DNA of 37,512 nucleotides from Clostridia bacterium (GCA_017397695.1 JAFQIF010000135.1:1-37512); one strand, 5' to 3'; positions 7,664 through 16,373 are shown, counted from the first letter of the stretch. Program-made: numbers and translations. Notes: a model not told the origin generated them from the sequence alone.

Positions 7664-8364
7664 TTCTCCAGCGCCCCCTTCTGATAAAAGATAAACGATA
7701 CGCCGATCGTCAGCGCGCCGATAATGATCAGCAGCACGCTCGTCTGCCTGATCATTGAGGGCATCAGGATGCACACGGTGCTGGAAAGCACCAGAGGAAT
7801 CGCCGCAAATTTCTTCCCCTTGAAGAAATACTTGAGCCCCAGCGCGCCGAAGAGCGCCGGCACCACATTGTCAAACGCAGGCGTAAGCACAGGATTAGAA
7901 AGCACCGGCTGCAGCGGCACAAGCAGCAGCACGCCCAGCGCCAGCACCACCACTGTCACCAGCGAGCTCGTCGCAACCGACAGCGTGGAGATGATCTCGT
8001 TTTCCGGCGTGCCCACACGGGCCTGCGCCATCTCACGCGCATTGATCGCGCAGGGAATCTTAAGGTTAGCCAGGTTGCCGGTGATAAAGCTCAGATAGCT
8101 CGCACCCGGGCCGAGCATCGGCACGTAGATCAGATACTCGACGACGCTGGTGGGATAATAGATGATCGCCACATTGATAAAGCCGCGCAGGAACCTGTTC
8201 ATATCCGGCATAGCGCCCAGCACAAGCCCCATCAGAAACGGAACTGCCAGCAAAAAGCCTAGGCAAACGAGCGTCCAGAGGCGTCCCTCGCGGTGCACGC
8301 CCTCATTGTAGCGCACAAACCATGCCTGCTTTTCCTGCTCAGAGAGAATTGCTTTGTTTTCCAT
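7660..8364 (-). CDS. Multi-pass membrane protein, partner of the DUF5058-like protein
   Basis: A 234-residue protein with roughly six hydrophobic segments, including RLWTLVCLGFLLAVPFLMGLVLG, SLVTVVVLALGVLLLV and SVLLIIIGALTIGVSFIFY, and a short charged N terminus. I do not recognise a named family with certainty. The conserved-looking core is PCAINAREMAQARVGTPENEIISTLSVATSSLV. It follows the DUF5058-like gene by 14 bp, has AAGGAGG before its ATG, and overlaps the M20 peptidase start by 4 bp. Two adjacent, dissimilar membrane proteins feeding a peptidase suggest a two-subunit transporter for the peptidase's substrate or product; this is inference from context. Confidence 0.72.
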   Translation of the reverse strand: MENKAILSEQEKQAWFVRYNEGVHREGRLWTLVCLGFLLAVPFLMGLVLGAMPDMNRFLRGFINVAIIYYPTSVVEYLIYVPMLGPGASYLSFITGNLANLKIPCAINAREMAQARVGTPENEIISTLSVATSSLVTVVVLALGVLLLVPLQPVLSNPVLTPAFDNVVPALFGALGLKYFFKGKKFAAIPLVLSSTVCILMPSMIRQTSVLLIIIGALTIGVSFIFYQKGALEK

Positions 8365-8378
8365 GATCGCTTCCCTCC

Positions 8379-9134
8379 TTACAGCACACGTCCAAGCAGC
8401 ACGCAGGCCGCCATCGCCACGAGCATGCTCGCCGCCAGATCAAAATTCTCCAGCCACTGCATGTTCTTCTTTCTCTCCAGGTATTCGCATACGGCCATCG
8501 AAGCAGCGGCAACCAGCGCAGTAACCAGCGGCAAAAGCGTGCGCTCCGCCACGGCCTGACCGACATAGCTGCCGATGTATGCGGCACACATGCCCACAAA
8601 CATCGCAATCATCGCCCAGTCGCCAAAGCTCTTTTTTCCGGAGCCAGCCGCTTTGGGCTTTCCGCCCAGCTTTTTGGCATACGCCTTGAGCGTGAACAGA
8701 CACAGCAACGCGCCGCCAAGAATACCCGCCGTCATCACCAGCGCGATGGTGACAAAAGCCTGCGCCGTCATCTCCGTGATTTTGAGTCCCGAAAGACCCA
8801 CGCCCGTCGCAGCAATCTGAGCTACATTCACCTCATACTGCAGATTGCCGATGACGCTCAGGCGCAGCCACGGCAGCGGAATACCCATGCTGCCCGAGAG
8901 CGCCACCACGCCCAGCAGTACGCTGAATGCGGGCAGCAGCGTGAACGTCGCACTGGAAATGATCGCCTTGCGCAGCACAGCCTTGTCCATGCCCACGGCG
9001 ATGCCCGCACGCCAGCTCTTGATCATGAAATATACGCACATCGCCACCACCAGCAGGATCGCTAGCGCAACGATACCGTACATCGCCGGCGAATTCAGCC
9101 GTGAAAGCAGAGAGGTCTGCATCGTATCCATCAT
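8379..9134 (-). CDS. DUF5058-like membrane protein, putative transporter subunit
   Basis: A 251-residue polytopic protein with about seven hydrophobic segments. The stretch RKAIISSATFTLLPAFSVLLGVVALSG followed by IPLPWLRLSVIGNLQYEV is what I associate with DUF5058 proteins; the assignment is from memory of the family pattern and should be tested. The first half resembles gate-type helices of transport proteins, but no transported substrate can be named. It is closely linked on both sides: 18 bp after the MATE gene and 14 bp before the partner membrane protein. AAAGGAGAATCA precedes the ATG at 9134; a second ATG follows at once. Confidence 0.7.
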   Translation of the reverse strand: MMDTMQTSLLSRLNSPAMYGIVALAILLVVAMCVYFMIKSWRAGIAVGMDKAVLRKAIISSATFTLLPAFSVLLGVVALSGSMGIPLPWLRLSVIGNLQYEVNVAQIAATGVGLSGLKITEMTAQAFVTIALVMTAGILGGALLCLFTLKAYAKKLGGKPKAAGSGKKSFGDWAMIAMFVGMCAAYIGSYVGQAVAERTLLPLVTALVAAASMAVCEYLERKKNMQWLENFDLAASMLVAMAACVLLGRVL

Positions 9135-9152
9135 TGATTCTCCTTTATTTGC

Positions 9153-10538
9153 TTACAGCTTCGCGCTCGCGAGCCTGCGCCACTTGCCGCGGCGGTAAAG
9201 CAGCGCGGTAAGCAGCGCACCAGCCACCCAGGAAATCAGCAGGGAGATGAACAGGCTGTCCGGGCTGCCAACCGGCTGCGCAGCGCTGCGGGTCAGGTAG
9301 GCCAGGCCGTAGGCCAGCGGCATGCGGATGATGATCGTTGTGATAAAGGAGATCCACATTGGCGTAAGCGTATCGCCTGCGCCGCGCATCACGCCGGAAA
9401 GGCTCTGGGTGACCGCCATGGCGATATAGCCCACCGCCAGAATCCGCATCATATGCACGCCGAGATTCACAACCTCTTCGGTCTCGGTAAACATGCGCAT
9501 CAGATTTTCGCCAAAGAGCAGGATCGCTGCCACCAGCACAACAGCCACCATTAAGCCGGCAGCCAGTCCCTTCTTGACGCCCTCCTGCACGCGGTCCATG
9601 CGGCCAGCGCCGACATTCTGGCCAACGAACGTGGTCATCGCCATGCCGAAGGTGAAGTTAGGCATCATCGCAAAGCCGTCTACGCGCATAACCACAATGG
9701 AGCAGGCAATCACGCTGGTACCAAAGGAATTGGTGAGCGCCTGCACGACGATGGCCGCCATGGAGAAGATCATCTGCGTAAGACCCGAGGGCAGGCCCAG
9801 TCGGATCGTCTTGAGCGTAATATGCTTATCCGGAACAAGGCGCTTTCTGGTCACCTTCAGCACGCTCTTCATGTGCGTCAGCCGCCACAGGCACAGCGCA
9901 GCGGACACAGCCTGCGCGATAACCGTCGCAAGCGCCACGCCATCCGCCGTCATGCCCATATTCGCCACAAACACGATATCCAGAATGATATTGAGCACGC
10001 AGGCCACGATCAGGAAAATGAGCGGAGAAACGGAATCGCCCAAACCGCGCAGAATGCCGGAGACGATATTGTAATATGCGGAGCCCATGATGCCCACGGT
10101 CACAATCGTCAGATAATCGACCGCCATACCGTAAACATCCGGCGGCGTATCCAGCAGCGTCATCAGCGGTTCAATGATCACAGGACCAATTGCCATGATG
10201 ATCAAGCTGGCGATAAAAGTGAGCGTGAGGCAGGTGCCAACACTGGTTTCCAGGTCCTCCTGCCTATGCGCGCCGAAGTACTGCGACACGAGAATGCCTG
10301 CGCCGGTGGAGATGCCCATAAACAGCAGCAGAAGCAGGTTGAGGATCGGTCCGCTGGTGCCGACGGCCGCCAGCGCGCTGTCGCCCACATACTGGCCGAC
10401 GATGATCGAATCGACCGTGTTGTACATCTGCTGGGCCAGATTACCAATCAGCAGCGGCACAGAGAACGCAATCAGGTTAGAGAGCGGCTTGCCGACCGTC
10501 ATATCCTGGGCGCCAAAGAATTTCTTGAATCTGTTCAT
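9153..10538 (-). CDS. MATE family multidrug/cation efflux transporter
   Basis: A 461-residue, 12-helix exporter of the MATE family, which uses Na+ or H+ gradients to expel drugs or metabolites. Diagnostic stretches are SVPLLIGNLAQQMYNTVDSIIVGQYVGDSALAAVGTSGP at the N terminus, ASGxLRGLGDS-like SGILRGLGDSVSPL near 155, and the second-half repeat SVVMRVDGF...FVGQNVGAG. Length is typical. It is the first gene of a compact minus-strand group with the DUF5058-like, partner membrane and M20 genes (gaps of 18 and 14 bp and a 4-bp overlap), and its promoter is at 10604-10632. Substrate is unknown. Confidence 0.92.
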   Translation of the reverse strand: MNRFKKFFGAQDMTVGKPLSNLIAFSVPLLIGNLAQQMYNTVDSIIVGQYVGDSALAAVGTSGPILNLLLLLFMGISTGAGILVSQYFGAHRQEDLETSVGTCLTLTFIASLIIMAIGPVIIEPLMTLLDTPPDVYGMAVDYLTIVTVGIMGSAYYNIVSGILRGLGDSVSPLIFLIVACVLNIILDIVFVANMGMTADGVALATVIAQAVSAALCLWRLTHMKSVLKVTRKRLVPDKHITLKTIRLGLPSGLTQMIFSMAAIVVQALTNSFGTSVIACSIVVMRVDGFAMMPNFTFGMAMTTFVGQNVGAGRMDRVQEGVKKGLAAGLMVAVVLVAAILLFGENLMRMFTETEEVVNLGVHMMRILAVGYIAMAVTQSLSGVMRGAGDTLTPMWISFITTIIIRMPLAYGLAYLTRSAAQPVGSPDSLFISLLISWVAGALLTALLYRRGKWRRLASAKL

Positions 10539-10603
10539 GCGGTTTTTTCCTTCTCCTCTTCGATCAGGTCGTCAGTTCATCTTTTTGTGTTTCATTGTCT
10601 TTC

Positions 10604-10632
10604 AGTATACCCTTGACAAATTTTAAAGTCAA
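10604..10632 (-). promoter_or_regulatory. Promoter of the MATE gene with a possible operator
   Basis: TTGACT at 10627-10632, a 17-nt spacer and TATACT at 10604-10609 on the minus strand. The -35 box and spacer contain the inverted repeat TTGAC-N10-GTCAA (10613-10632), in the position where MarR-type repressors of efflux genes often bind. No regulator gene is adjacent. Confidence 0.75.
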
Positions 10633-10639
10633 CACGAAA

Positions 10640-10662
10640 GCGGACTGCTTTTCGCAGCCCGC
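10640..10662 (-). terminator. Probable terminator of the GH3 gene
   Basis: On the minus strand GCGGGCTGC-GAAAA-GCAGTCCGC is followed by TTTCG, a good stem with a short T run. It sits between the GH3 stop codon and the MATE promoter. Confidence 0.55.
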
Positions 10663-10687
10663 AAAAATATGTCGGATTATATCGAAA

Positions 10688-12820
10688 TCATAGTCTGAAG
10701 ACAGTTTTGAGCAAATCTGCTTCCAGGCTGGAATGACCAATCATCAGTTCAAACTCACCCGGCTCGGTTACGCGCTGCTGCTGACGGTTGATCAGCGAGA
10801 AATCCTCCCGGCAGAGTTCAAATTCAACCACGGCGCTTTCACCCGCATCCAGCGTCACCTGTCGGAAGGCGATGAGCTGCCTGACCGGCGTGAGCACGGA
10901 GGAAACCATATCATTAAAGTATACCTGCACAGTCTCCGTGCCGGCCATGCTGCCCATATTGGTCACCCTTATGCTAGCCTTGAAGCTGTCCTTGTCAAAG
11001 CGCAGATCGCTGTAGGCAAACACGCTGTAGCCCAGGCCCTCGCCGAAGGCATACAGCGGCCCCTCTGCCAGATCGCAATATCCCCTGCCCGCCTGGCAAT
11101 GCCAGCCCGGCAGGCTATTGTAATACACCGGCACCTGACCGCTGGCGCGCGGGAAGGAAATCGGCAGACGACCGCAGGGATTGAGCTCGCCGAACACAGC
11201 CTTCGCCACAGCCTCGCCGCCGAACATGCCGCCGTTAAACGCACAGATAAATGCAGCCGCATCCGTCGCCGCGCGGCCAACCGCCAGCGGCTTGGAAGCC
11301 ACCAGCACTGTGATCACCGGCACGTCCAGCGCACGCATCGCGTCAAAGAGCTCCATCTGCCTGCCGGAGAGTTCCAGCACGGCGCGATCCTTCTCCTCGC
11401 CGACCTGTGGAATTACATCGCCTACCACCAGCACGATCGCATCCGCGTTCTTCGCAGTCTCCACCGCACCGGCGATATCCTCGTACTCGCCCTCCAACAC
11501 GGAGCAGCCGCGATGATACGCGCATGCAACGCCGCGCGCCGCGCAGGCTGCCTCCATGCCCTCCTTCACCGTCACATACGGGCGGATCGGTTCATGCTCC
11601 AGATTCAGCCTGGGATGGGTGAAGTATGTCCAGTCACCGTACTGCGCGCGGATATCGTCTGCATTCGGTCCGATGACGGCTACCTTCTTCACGCCCTTCA
11701 GCGGCAGCACACCGTCATTTTTCAGCAGCACCAGGCTCTTATCCGCCGCATCTTTGGCATGCTGCAGATGCTCCTCGCAGCCAAAACAACCCGGCTTGCC
11801 CTTCTTTTCCGGCTTCTCAAGCAGATTCATGCGCAGCTTGATTGTCAGAATATGACGCACGGCCTCATCAAGCACCGCTTCCTGCATCCTGCCGTCGCGC
11901 ACAGCGCTCAGCACCGCCTGATAGAACTCCGTGGAGGTCATGATCATATCGTTGCCTGCGTTGGCCGCAAGCACCGAGGCTTCCTCCAGCGTTTCACATA
12001 TATGCTGACGGCGTACGAGAGAATTCACGTTGTCCCAATCCGTGACGACGAAACCATCAAAGCCCAGCTCTCCGCGCAGAATATCCTTGAGCGATACACT
12101 GTCGATGGTGAACGGCGTACCGTCGATGGATCCGTATGCCGTCATGATGCTCGCCACGCCCGCGTCGACTGCCTTCCTGAATGGCGGCAGGAAGGTTTCG
12201 CGCAGCTTACGGTATGTCATCTCCGTATCGCAGGAATCACGCGCGCCGACCGCCTCGCCATAACCAATGTAATGCTTAGCGCAAGCCAGGATATGCTCGT
12301 CGTCGGACAAATCCTCGCCCTGATAACCCCTGATGATCGCTGCGCCCATCTCGCCCGCCAGATACGGATCCTCGCCGAACGTCTCGTTCACGCGGCCCCA
12401 GCGCGTATCGCGGCCCAGGCAGAGCACGGGCGAGAACGTCCAGTGCAGGCCATCGGTCGCCACCTCGCGCGCCGTAATCTGGCCCATGGTATAGGCCACG
12501 TCCGGATTCCAGGAGCAGGCTGCAGCCAGCTGCGTCGGAAAGATCGTCGCATGGTCATTAAGGCCGTGACCGTGGATCGCATCGATGCCGAAAATCACCG
12601 GAATGCCCAAGCGGGATTCCTGGATCGCCACGCGCTGCACCTCGCGCGCCTCGTCGCCCAGCACATGCAGGAAGGATCCTGCACCCAGCCTTGCCCAGCG
12701 CAGCGATTCCTCGCGGCCGACAAATGGGTAAGGCACCTGCACCATCTGCGCCGCTTTTTCTTCCAGCGTCATGCAGGAAATCAGTTCTTCCACGCGCGCC
12801 GCCATTTGCCTGTTGTCCAT
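10688..12820 (-). CDS. Glycoside hydrolase family 3 beta-glucosidase
   Basis: A 710-residue retaining glycosidase of the BglX/beta-glucosidase branch of GH3. The N-terminal barrel has IPVIFGIDAIHGHG, CAKHYIGYG and the nucleophile motif GFVVTDWDN, with Asp261 as the likely nucleophile. The alpha/beta sandwich domain begins SLVLLKNDGVLPL, with the general acid/base Glu expected near VGEEKDRA. A C-terminal fibronectin-III-like domain ends the protein. There is no signal peptide, so it is probably cytosolic and acts on imported beta-glucosides. The frame runs upstream to 12883, but TAGGAGAGCGT before the ATG at 12820 marks the start. It is divergent from the AGCS symporter with closely packed promoters. 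Confidence 0.93.
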   Translation of the reverse strand: MDNRQMAARVEELISCMTLEEKAAQMVQVPYPFVGREESLRWARLGAGSFLHVLGDEAREVQRVAIQESRLGIPVIFGIDAIHGHGLNDHATIFPTQLAAACSWNPDVAYTMGQITAREVATDGLHWTFSPVLCLGRDTRWGRVNETFGEDPYLAGEMGAAIIRGYQGEDLSDDEHILACAKHYIGYGEAVGARDSCDTEMTYRKLRETFLPPFRKAVDAGVASIMTAYGSIDGTPFTIDSVSLKDILRGELGFDGFVVTDWDNVNSLVRRQHICETLEEASVLAANAGNDMIMTSTEFYQAVLSAVRDGRMQEAVLDEAVRHILTIKLRMNLLEKPEKKGKPGCFGCEEHLQHAKDAADKSLVLLKNDGVLPLKGVKKVAVIGPNADDIRAQYGDWTYFTHPRLNLEHEPIRPYVTVKEGMEAACAARGVACAYHRGCSVLEGEYEDIAGAVETAKNADAIVLVVGDVIPQVGEEKDRAVLELSGRQMELFDAMRALDVPVITVLVASKPLAVGRAATDAAAFICAFNGGMFGGEAVAKAVFGELNPCGRLPISFPRASGQVPVYYNSLPGWHCQAGRGYCDLAEGPLYAFGEGLGYSVFAYSDLRFDKDSFKASIRVTNMGSMAGTETVQVYFNDMVSSVLTPVRQLIAFRQVTLDAGESAVVEFELCREDFSLINRQQQRVTEPGEFELMIGHSSLEADLLKTVFRL

Positions 12821-12894
12821 ACGCTCTCCTACTTTCTTCCTGATTTTGCAAATCATGCCATGATTCGCCGACACGTCCGGCATTTCTATCCAAA

Positions 12895-12923
12895 AGTATA
12901 GTGTGTTCCATCATCTTTGTCAA
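12895..12923 (-). promoter_or_regulatory. Promoter of the GH3 gene
   Basis: TTGACA at 12918-12923, a 17-nt spacer and TATACT at 12895-12900 on the minus strand: nearly perfect. It faces away from the AGCS promoter 22 bp further on. Confidence 0.85.
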
Positions 12924-12953
12924 TGTTCCCCTCGCTTCAAGGGATTTACAAAG
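12915..12953. promoter_or_regulatory. Possible shared operator between divergent promoters
   Basis: An imperfect inverted repeat: CTTTGT at the left end pairs with ACAAAG at the right, and inner TTCCC pairs with GGGA. It covers the -35 boxes of both divergent promoters, so one protein bound here could control both genes. The binding protein is unknown. Confidence 0.4.
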
Positions 12954-12973
12954 CGTCAATCTTCGTGTATACT
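12945..12973 (+). promoter_or_regulatory. Promoter of the AGCS symporter gene
   Basis: TTTACA at 12945-12950, a 17-nt spacer and TATACT at 12968-12973 on the plus strand. The leader of about 50 nt ends in ACAAGGAG before the ATG at 13031. Confidence 0.8.
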
Positions 12974-13030
12974 AATTGGGCTTTGCGACAAAGGGTATGT
13001 TTTTAAATACAAACAAGGAGAATTTACACC

Positions 13031-14452
13031 ATGTCAACTCTCATCGATAGGGTTGTTTCCCTATTCGTCTATGCGATAAACGCCGTTTATGCGCTGCTGT
13101 GGCACGACTTGATCATCCTTCCGCTTCCCGGCGGCGCGCAGCTCGGCCTTCCTCTGCTGGTCATCCTGCTCGTTCCCACCGGCGTCTATTTCACCATCCG
13201 CACGCGCTGCCTGCCCGTGCGCCTGATGCCCGCGATGCTGCGGGTAACCCTTGAAAAGCGCACAACCTCCCGCGGTTCTCTTTCCGGCCTCCAGTCACTC
13301 ATCGTCTCCACCGCCACGCGCGTAGGCATGGGCAATCTGGTCGGTGTGGTTGCGGCAATATCCGCCGGCGGCGCGGGCGCAGTCTTCTGGATGTGGATTA
13401 CGGCGCTGGTCGGTGCGTCCACAGCTTTTATTGAAGCGACGCTCGCCAACATTTATAAAGAAAATGATCCGCTCTACGGCGGTTACCGCGGCGGTCCGGC
13501 GCTCTACATCCATGCTCTTGCCGAAACATGGCGCGGCAGAAAGCTGACCAAATCTGTTATCGCCGTGCTTTTTGCACTCTCGGGCCTCGTCTGCTGGTGC
13601 GGCATCAGCCAAGTCATCGGCAATTCCGTTTCCTCCGCATTTGAAAATGCTTTCGGTATTCCGCCGCTGTATTCTACCATCGTGCTTGTCGCCATAGCTG
13701 CCATCATCGTTCTGCGCAAGCATGCGACGGTCAGGGTGCTGGACGTGGTTGTGCCCATCATGGCGAGCGCGTATTTCTTCATCACCATCTTCCTGATCAT
13801 AAAAAATGCAGCGCTCCTGCCCGGGGTATTCGGCCGCATCTTCTCAGAGGCTTTTGGCCTGCGCCAGATGGCGGCAGGCGGCTTCGGCGCCGTGCTGATG
13901 AACGGCGTGAAACGCGGCCTGTTCTCCAACGAAGCAGGCTCCGGCTCCGCCCCCTGCTCCGCCGCAGCAGCCGAGAGCGATCATCCCGCGAAGGTCGGCC
14001 TCCTGCAGGCCTTCGGCGTGCTCATCGATACGCTGGTAATCTGTACCTGCACGGCAATGATCATGCTCCTGGCGCCCGAAGCGGCGCTTCAGGGCCAGAG
14101 TGGCATGGGCCTGCTGCAAGCCGCCATGGTGCATCATCTGGGCGGCGCAGGTTCCGTTTTCATCGCCGTCATCTTGTGGCTGTTCAGCTTCTCTACGTTC
14201 ATCGGCGTGCTGTTTTACGCGCGCTCCAACGTCGCCTATCTCTTCGGCGACCGCTGGAGTACACAGACGGCCTATAAGGTACTCGCACTGGCCATGCTCT
14301 TCATCGGCGGCTTGGCTGCCTACACGTTCGTGTGGGACCTGGGCGATGTCGGTATCGGCCTGATGACCATCTTCAACCTCATCGCACTGTATCCGCTCGC
14401 GCCTCAGGCTCTGGATTCCTTGAAGGACTATGAGCTCAGACACAGAAAATAA
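13031..14452 (+). CDS. Sodium:alanine/glycine symporter, AGCS family
   Basis: A 473-residue inner-membrane protein of the alanine-or-glycine:cation symporter family, which imports small neutral amino acids with Na+. About 11 hydrophobic helices are visible. The AGCS signature is clear in RVGMGNLVGVVAAISAGGAGAVFWMW near 95-120 and in GLFSNEAGSGSAPCSAAAAESDHPAKVGLLQAFGVLIDTLVICT near 300. Length is normal. ACAAGGAGAATTTACACC precedes the ATG. The cupin gene follows after 31 bp and is probably co-transcribed. Confidence 0.94.
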   Translation: MSTLIDRVVSLFVYAINAVYALLWHDLIILPLPGGAQLGLPLLVILLVPTGVYFTIRTRCLPVRLMPAMLRVTLEKRTTSRGSLSGLQSLIVSTATRVGMGNLVGVVAAISAGGAGAVFWMWITALVGASTAFIEATLANIYKENDPLYGGYRGGPALYIHALAETWRGRKLTKSVIAVLFALSGLVCWCGISQVIGNSVSSAFENAFGIPPLYSTIVLVAIAAIIVLRKHATVRVLDVVVPIMASAYFFITIFLIIKNAALLPGVFGRIFSEAFGLRQMAAGGFGAVLMNGVKRGLFSNEAGSGSAPCSAAAAESDHPAKVGLLQAFGVLIDTLVICTCTAMIMLLAPEAALQGQSGMGLLQAAMVHHLGGAGSVFIAVILWLFSFSTFIGVLFYARSNVAYLFGDRWSTQTAYKVLALAMLFIGGLAAYTFVWDLGDVGIGLMTIFNLIALYPLAPQALDSLKDYELRHRK

Positions 14453-14483
14453 ACTATATCATCATCCTTCAAGGAGGCTTCCT

Positions 14484-14846
14484 ATGATCCGCAAGGCAGA
14501 CATCAAGGCCGTCGAGCACCTGGGCGGCGGCCGAGGCACGGCATACGTGCACCATATTGTATCTAAGGACGAGCTGCTGGGCCATGGCAGGCTGTATGCC
14601 AAAGTCATCCTGCCGCCGGGCGCAAGCGTCGGCTGGCACCAGCACCTGCGCGACACCGAGCCGTATTACATCCTGCGCGGTGAAGCCGACTTTATCGATA
14701 GCGACAAGACGGTGACCCGCGTCAGGCCGGGCGATGTGTGCGTGATTGAGGTTGGTCAGTTCCACAGCCTGGAAAACAACTCCGACGCGGACGTCGAGTT
14801 CATGGCGCTGATCTACAATGAGCACGGATACGATAACAGCCTCTGA
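14484..14846 (+). CDS. Small cupin-domain protein
   Basis: A 120-residue single-domain cupin. Motif 1 is GASVGWHQHLRDTEPYYILRGE, giving two His and one Glu as metal ligands, and motif 2 is GDVCVIEVGQFHSLEN with the last His. The protein is therefore likely to bind a divalent metal, but its substrate or enzymatic role cannot be told. The frame opens upstream inside the AGCS gene; AAGGAGG ahead of the ATG at 14484 fixes the start. It follows the AGCS symporter after 31 bp and ends before a strong terminator. Confidence 0.85.
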   Translation: MIRKADIKAVEHLGGGRGTAYVHHIVSKDELLGHGRLYAKVILPPGASVGWHQHLRDTEPYYILRGEADFIDSDKTVTRVRPGDVCVIEVGQFHSLENNSDADVEFMALIYNEHGYDNSL

Positions 14847-14861
14847 TCCTGATATGCATAT

Positions 14862-14893
14862 AGAGCCCTCTTCCCGACTGGGAAGAGGGCTCT
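14862..14893. terminator. Bidirectional terminator between convergent genes
   Basis: AGAGCCCTCTTCC and GGAAGAGGGCTCT form a 13-bp stem closed by a short loop. It lies between the convergent cupin and YcxB-like genes, with TTT on the plus side and a weaker T run on the minus side. Confidence 0.8.
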
Positions 14894-14899
14894 TTGCGG

Positions 14900-15469
14900 T
14901 TATTTTCTTTTTTTCTTCTTTTCCGGCGCGCCCTGAATCAGCTCGATCATCGCCTTGAGATTAAACGTGCTCAGCCTGTACGGCTTGCGCCAGGTCAAGC
15001 CCGTCGCCTTCTCCATAAACGGCATAAAGCGCTTGAGTTCATCGCCCAGCGACGCCTTTTCCAGCATATAGCAGGCCTGCTCGCTGATGCACAGATAGCA
15101 AAAGCCCTCATCCTCAATCAGGCGCGTCAGCTTGTCGTAGGTGATCACATCCTGATTTTGCGCGTAGAGCACGAAATTCTTATCGAAGAACTCATACTTA
15201 TTGGCAGGATACTTGCCGTCCAGCGCCTTTTTGATGTTATCCGCCTGGTTCTTGGCCGGCAGATTGAGGCTGGCCAGCAGCCAGCAGCCGATCATCAGAA
15301 AGAGGATGCCTGCCACGCTCTGCATATTCCACACGCCCAGCACAGCCAACACCAGGCCGCCCAGCGCCATCAGAATCTTTCTCTTGAAAAAGAAGGTATC
15401 GTCCATCGTACGGAACATGCGCAGGATGGTGTCATAGGTATGATGGATATGCGCGGTAAATCGCTTCAT
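14900..15469 (-). CDS. YcxB-like membrane protein
   Basis: A 189-residue protein of unknown function. A short basic N-terminal segment is followed by two membrane helices (about 32-68: ILMALGGLVLAVLGVW and GILFLMIGCWLLASL), then a soluble domain with EFFDKNFVLYAQNQDVITYDKLTRLIEDEGFCYLCISEQACYMLEKASL...FMPFMEKATG. That domain resembles YcxB-like C-terminal domains, in which a PH-like fold follows two helices. The tail is lysine-rich. Its start overlaps the end of the EamA gene by 4 bp (ATGA), so it is the last gene of the NAGPA operon. Confidence 0.72.
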   Translation of the reverse strand: MKRFTAHIHHTYDTILRMFRTMDDTFFFKRKILMALGGLVLAVLGVWNMQSVAGILFLMIGCWLLASLNLPAKNQADNIKKALDGKYPANKYEFFDKNFVLYAQNQDVITYDKLTRLIEDEGFCYLCISEQACYMLEKASLGDELKRFMPFMEKATGLTWRKPYRLSTFNLKAMIELIQGAPEKKKKRK

Positions 15470-16371
15470 GACTCATTCCCCTTTTCTGTTGCTTTTTCCG
15501 GAAGCTCGCTGACAATGGTCGCGCCCAGCACCAGCAAGGCGCCCAGCGCGCCGCCCGGCGTCATCCGCTCGCCCAGCACCAGCGCAGACAGCACAATCGC
15601 CACCACTGGATCAATATAGCTCAGCAGCGCCACCGTCTGCGCGCGCAGGCTGCCCATGGAGCCAAAGTACAGCCAATACGCCACGCCCGTGTGCACCACG
15701 CCCACCAGCAGCAGCATAGCCAGCGCGCCGCCTGTGATCGCCATGCCGGTAATTCTCTCCGTCAGCAGCGTATAGGGCAGCAGCAGTGCAGCAGACGTAC
15801 CCAGCTGCACAATGGTCTTGTCATAAGCGGAGATATCGCGAATCCGCTTGTTGGTCAGGATCACGCCGCAATACAGCGCCGCCGCGCCAAGGCCGAAGAG
15901 CACGCCCGTCACCTCGCGTCCGCCGGCAAAGCCCGCCTGCAGCACGCCTGAAACGAGCACCATCCCCGCCAGCGCAGCAAGCACGCACAGCGCTTTTTTT
16001 CTGGTCAGCCTCTCGCCAAGCAGCGCAGGCGAAAGCAGCATCACCAGAATCGGCGCCATGTAATAGCACAGCGTAGCCGTCGCCACCGACGTATAGCGAT
16101 ATGCCTCAAACAGCAGAATCCAATTGAAGCCCAGCAGCGCGCCGGAGAGCAGCAGCATCACAGCGTTTCTGCGGATCGCTTTCCCGTCCGGCTTCTGATG
16201 CTTTACCCGCAGAACCAGCAGCAGAAACGACATGCCGATCAGACCGCGCATCATGGCGATCATACTTGAAGGCAGCGGAATATGCCGACGGAAAACACCG
16301 ATCGTGCCGAAGATGACCATGGAGCCAATCAGCGAAAGCAGAGCGGCGCGCGTATTCTTTTCTTCCCTCAT
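15466..16371 (-). CDS. EamA-family (DMT superfamily) transporter
   Basis: A 301-residue protein with ten predicted helices arranged as two EamA repeats. The first begins LLSLIGSMVIFGTIGVFRRHIPLPSSMIAMMRGLIGMSFLLLVL and ends with GERLTRKKALCVLAALAGMVLVSG; the second closes with SYIDPVVAIVLSALVLGERMTPGGALGALLVLGATI, the classic end-of-repeat pattern. Such proteins export or import small metabolites, and the substrate is not predictable. It lies 2 bp after the Lgt-like gene and overlaps the YcxB-like gene, so all are in one operon. Confidence 0.9.
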   Translation of the reverse strand: MREEKNTRAALLSLIGSMVIFGTIGVFRRHIPLPSSMIAMMRGLIGMSFLLLVLRVKHQKPDGKAIRRNAVMLLLSGALLGFNWILLFEAYRYTSVATATLCYYMAPILVMLLSPALLGERLTRKKALCVLAALAGMVLVSGVLQAGFAGGREVTGVLFGLGAAALYCGVILTNKRIRDISAYDKTIVQLGTSAALLLPYTLLTERITGMAITGGALAMLLLVGVVHTGVAYWLYFGSMGSLRAQTVALLSYIDPVVAIVLSALVLGERMTPGGALGALLVLGATIVSELPEKATEKGNES

Positions 16372-16373
16372 GC

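Noticed and set aside
10733..12901. Open frame of 722 codons on the plus strand
   Set aside because: Antisense to the GH3 beta-glucosidase, with no ribosome-binding site or domain, and composition typical of a shadow frame.
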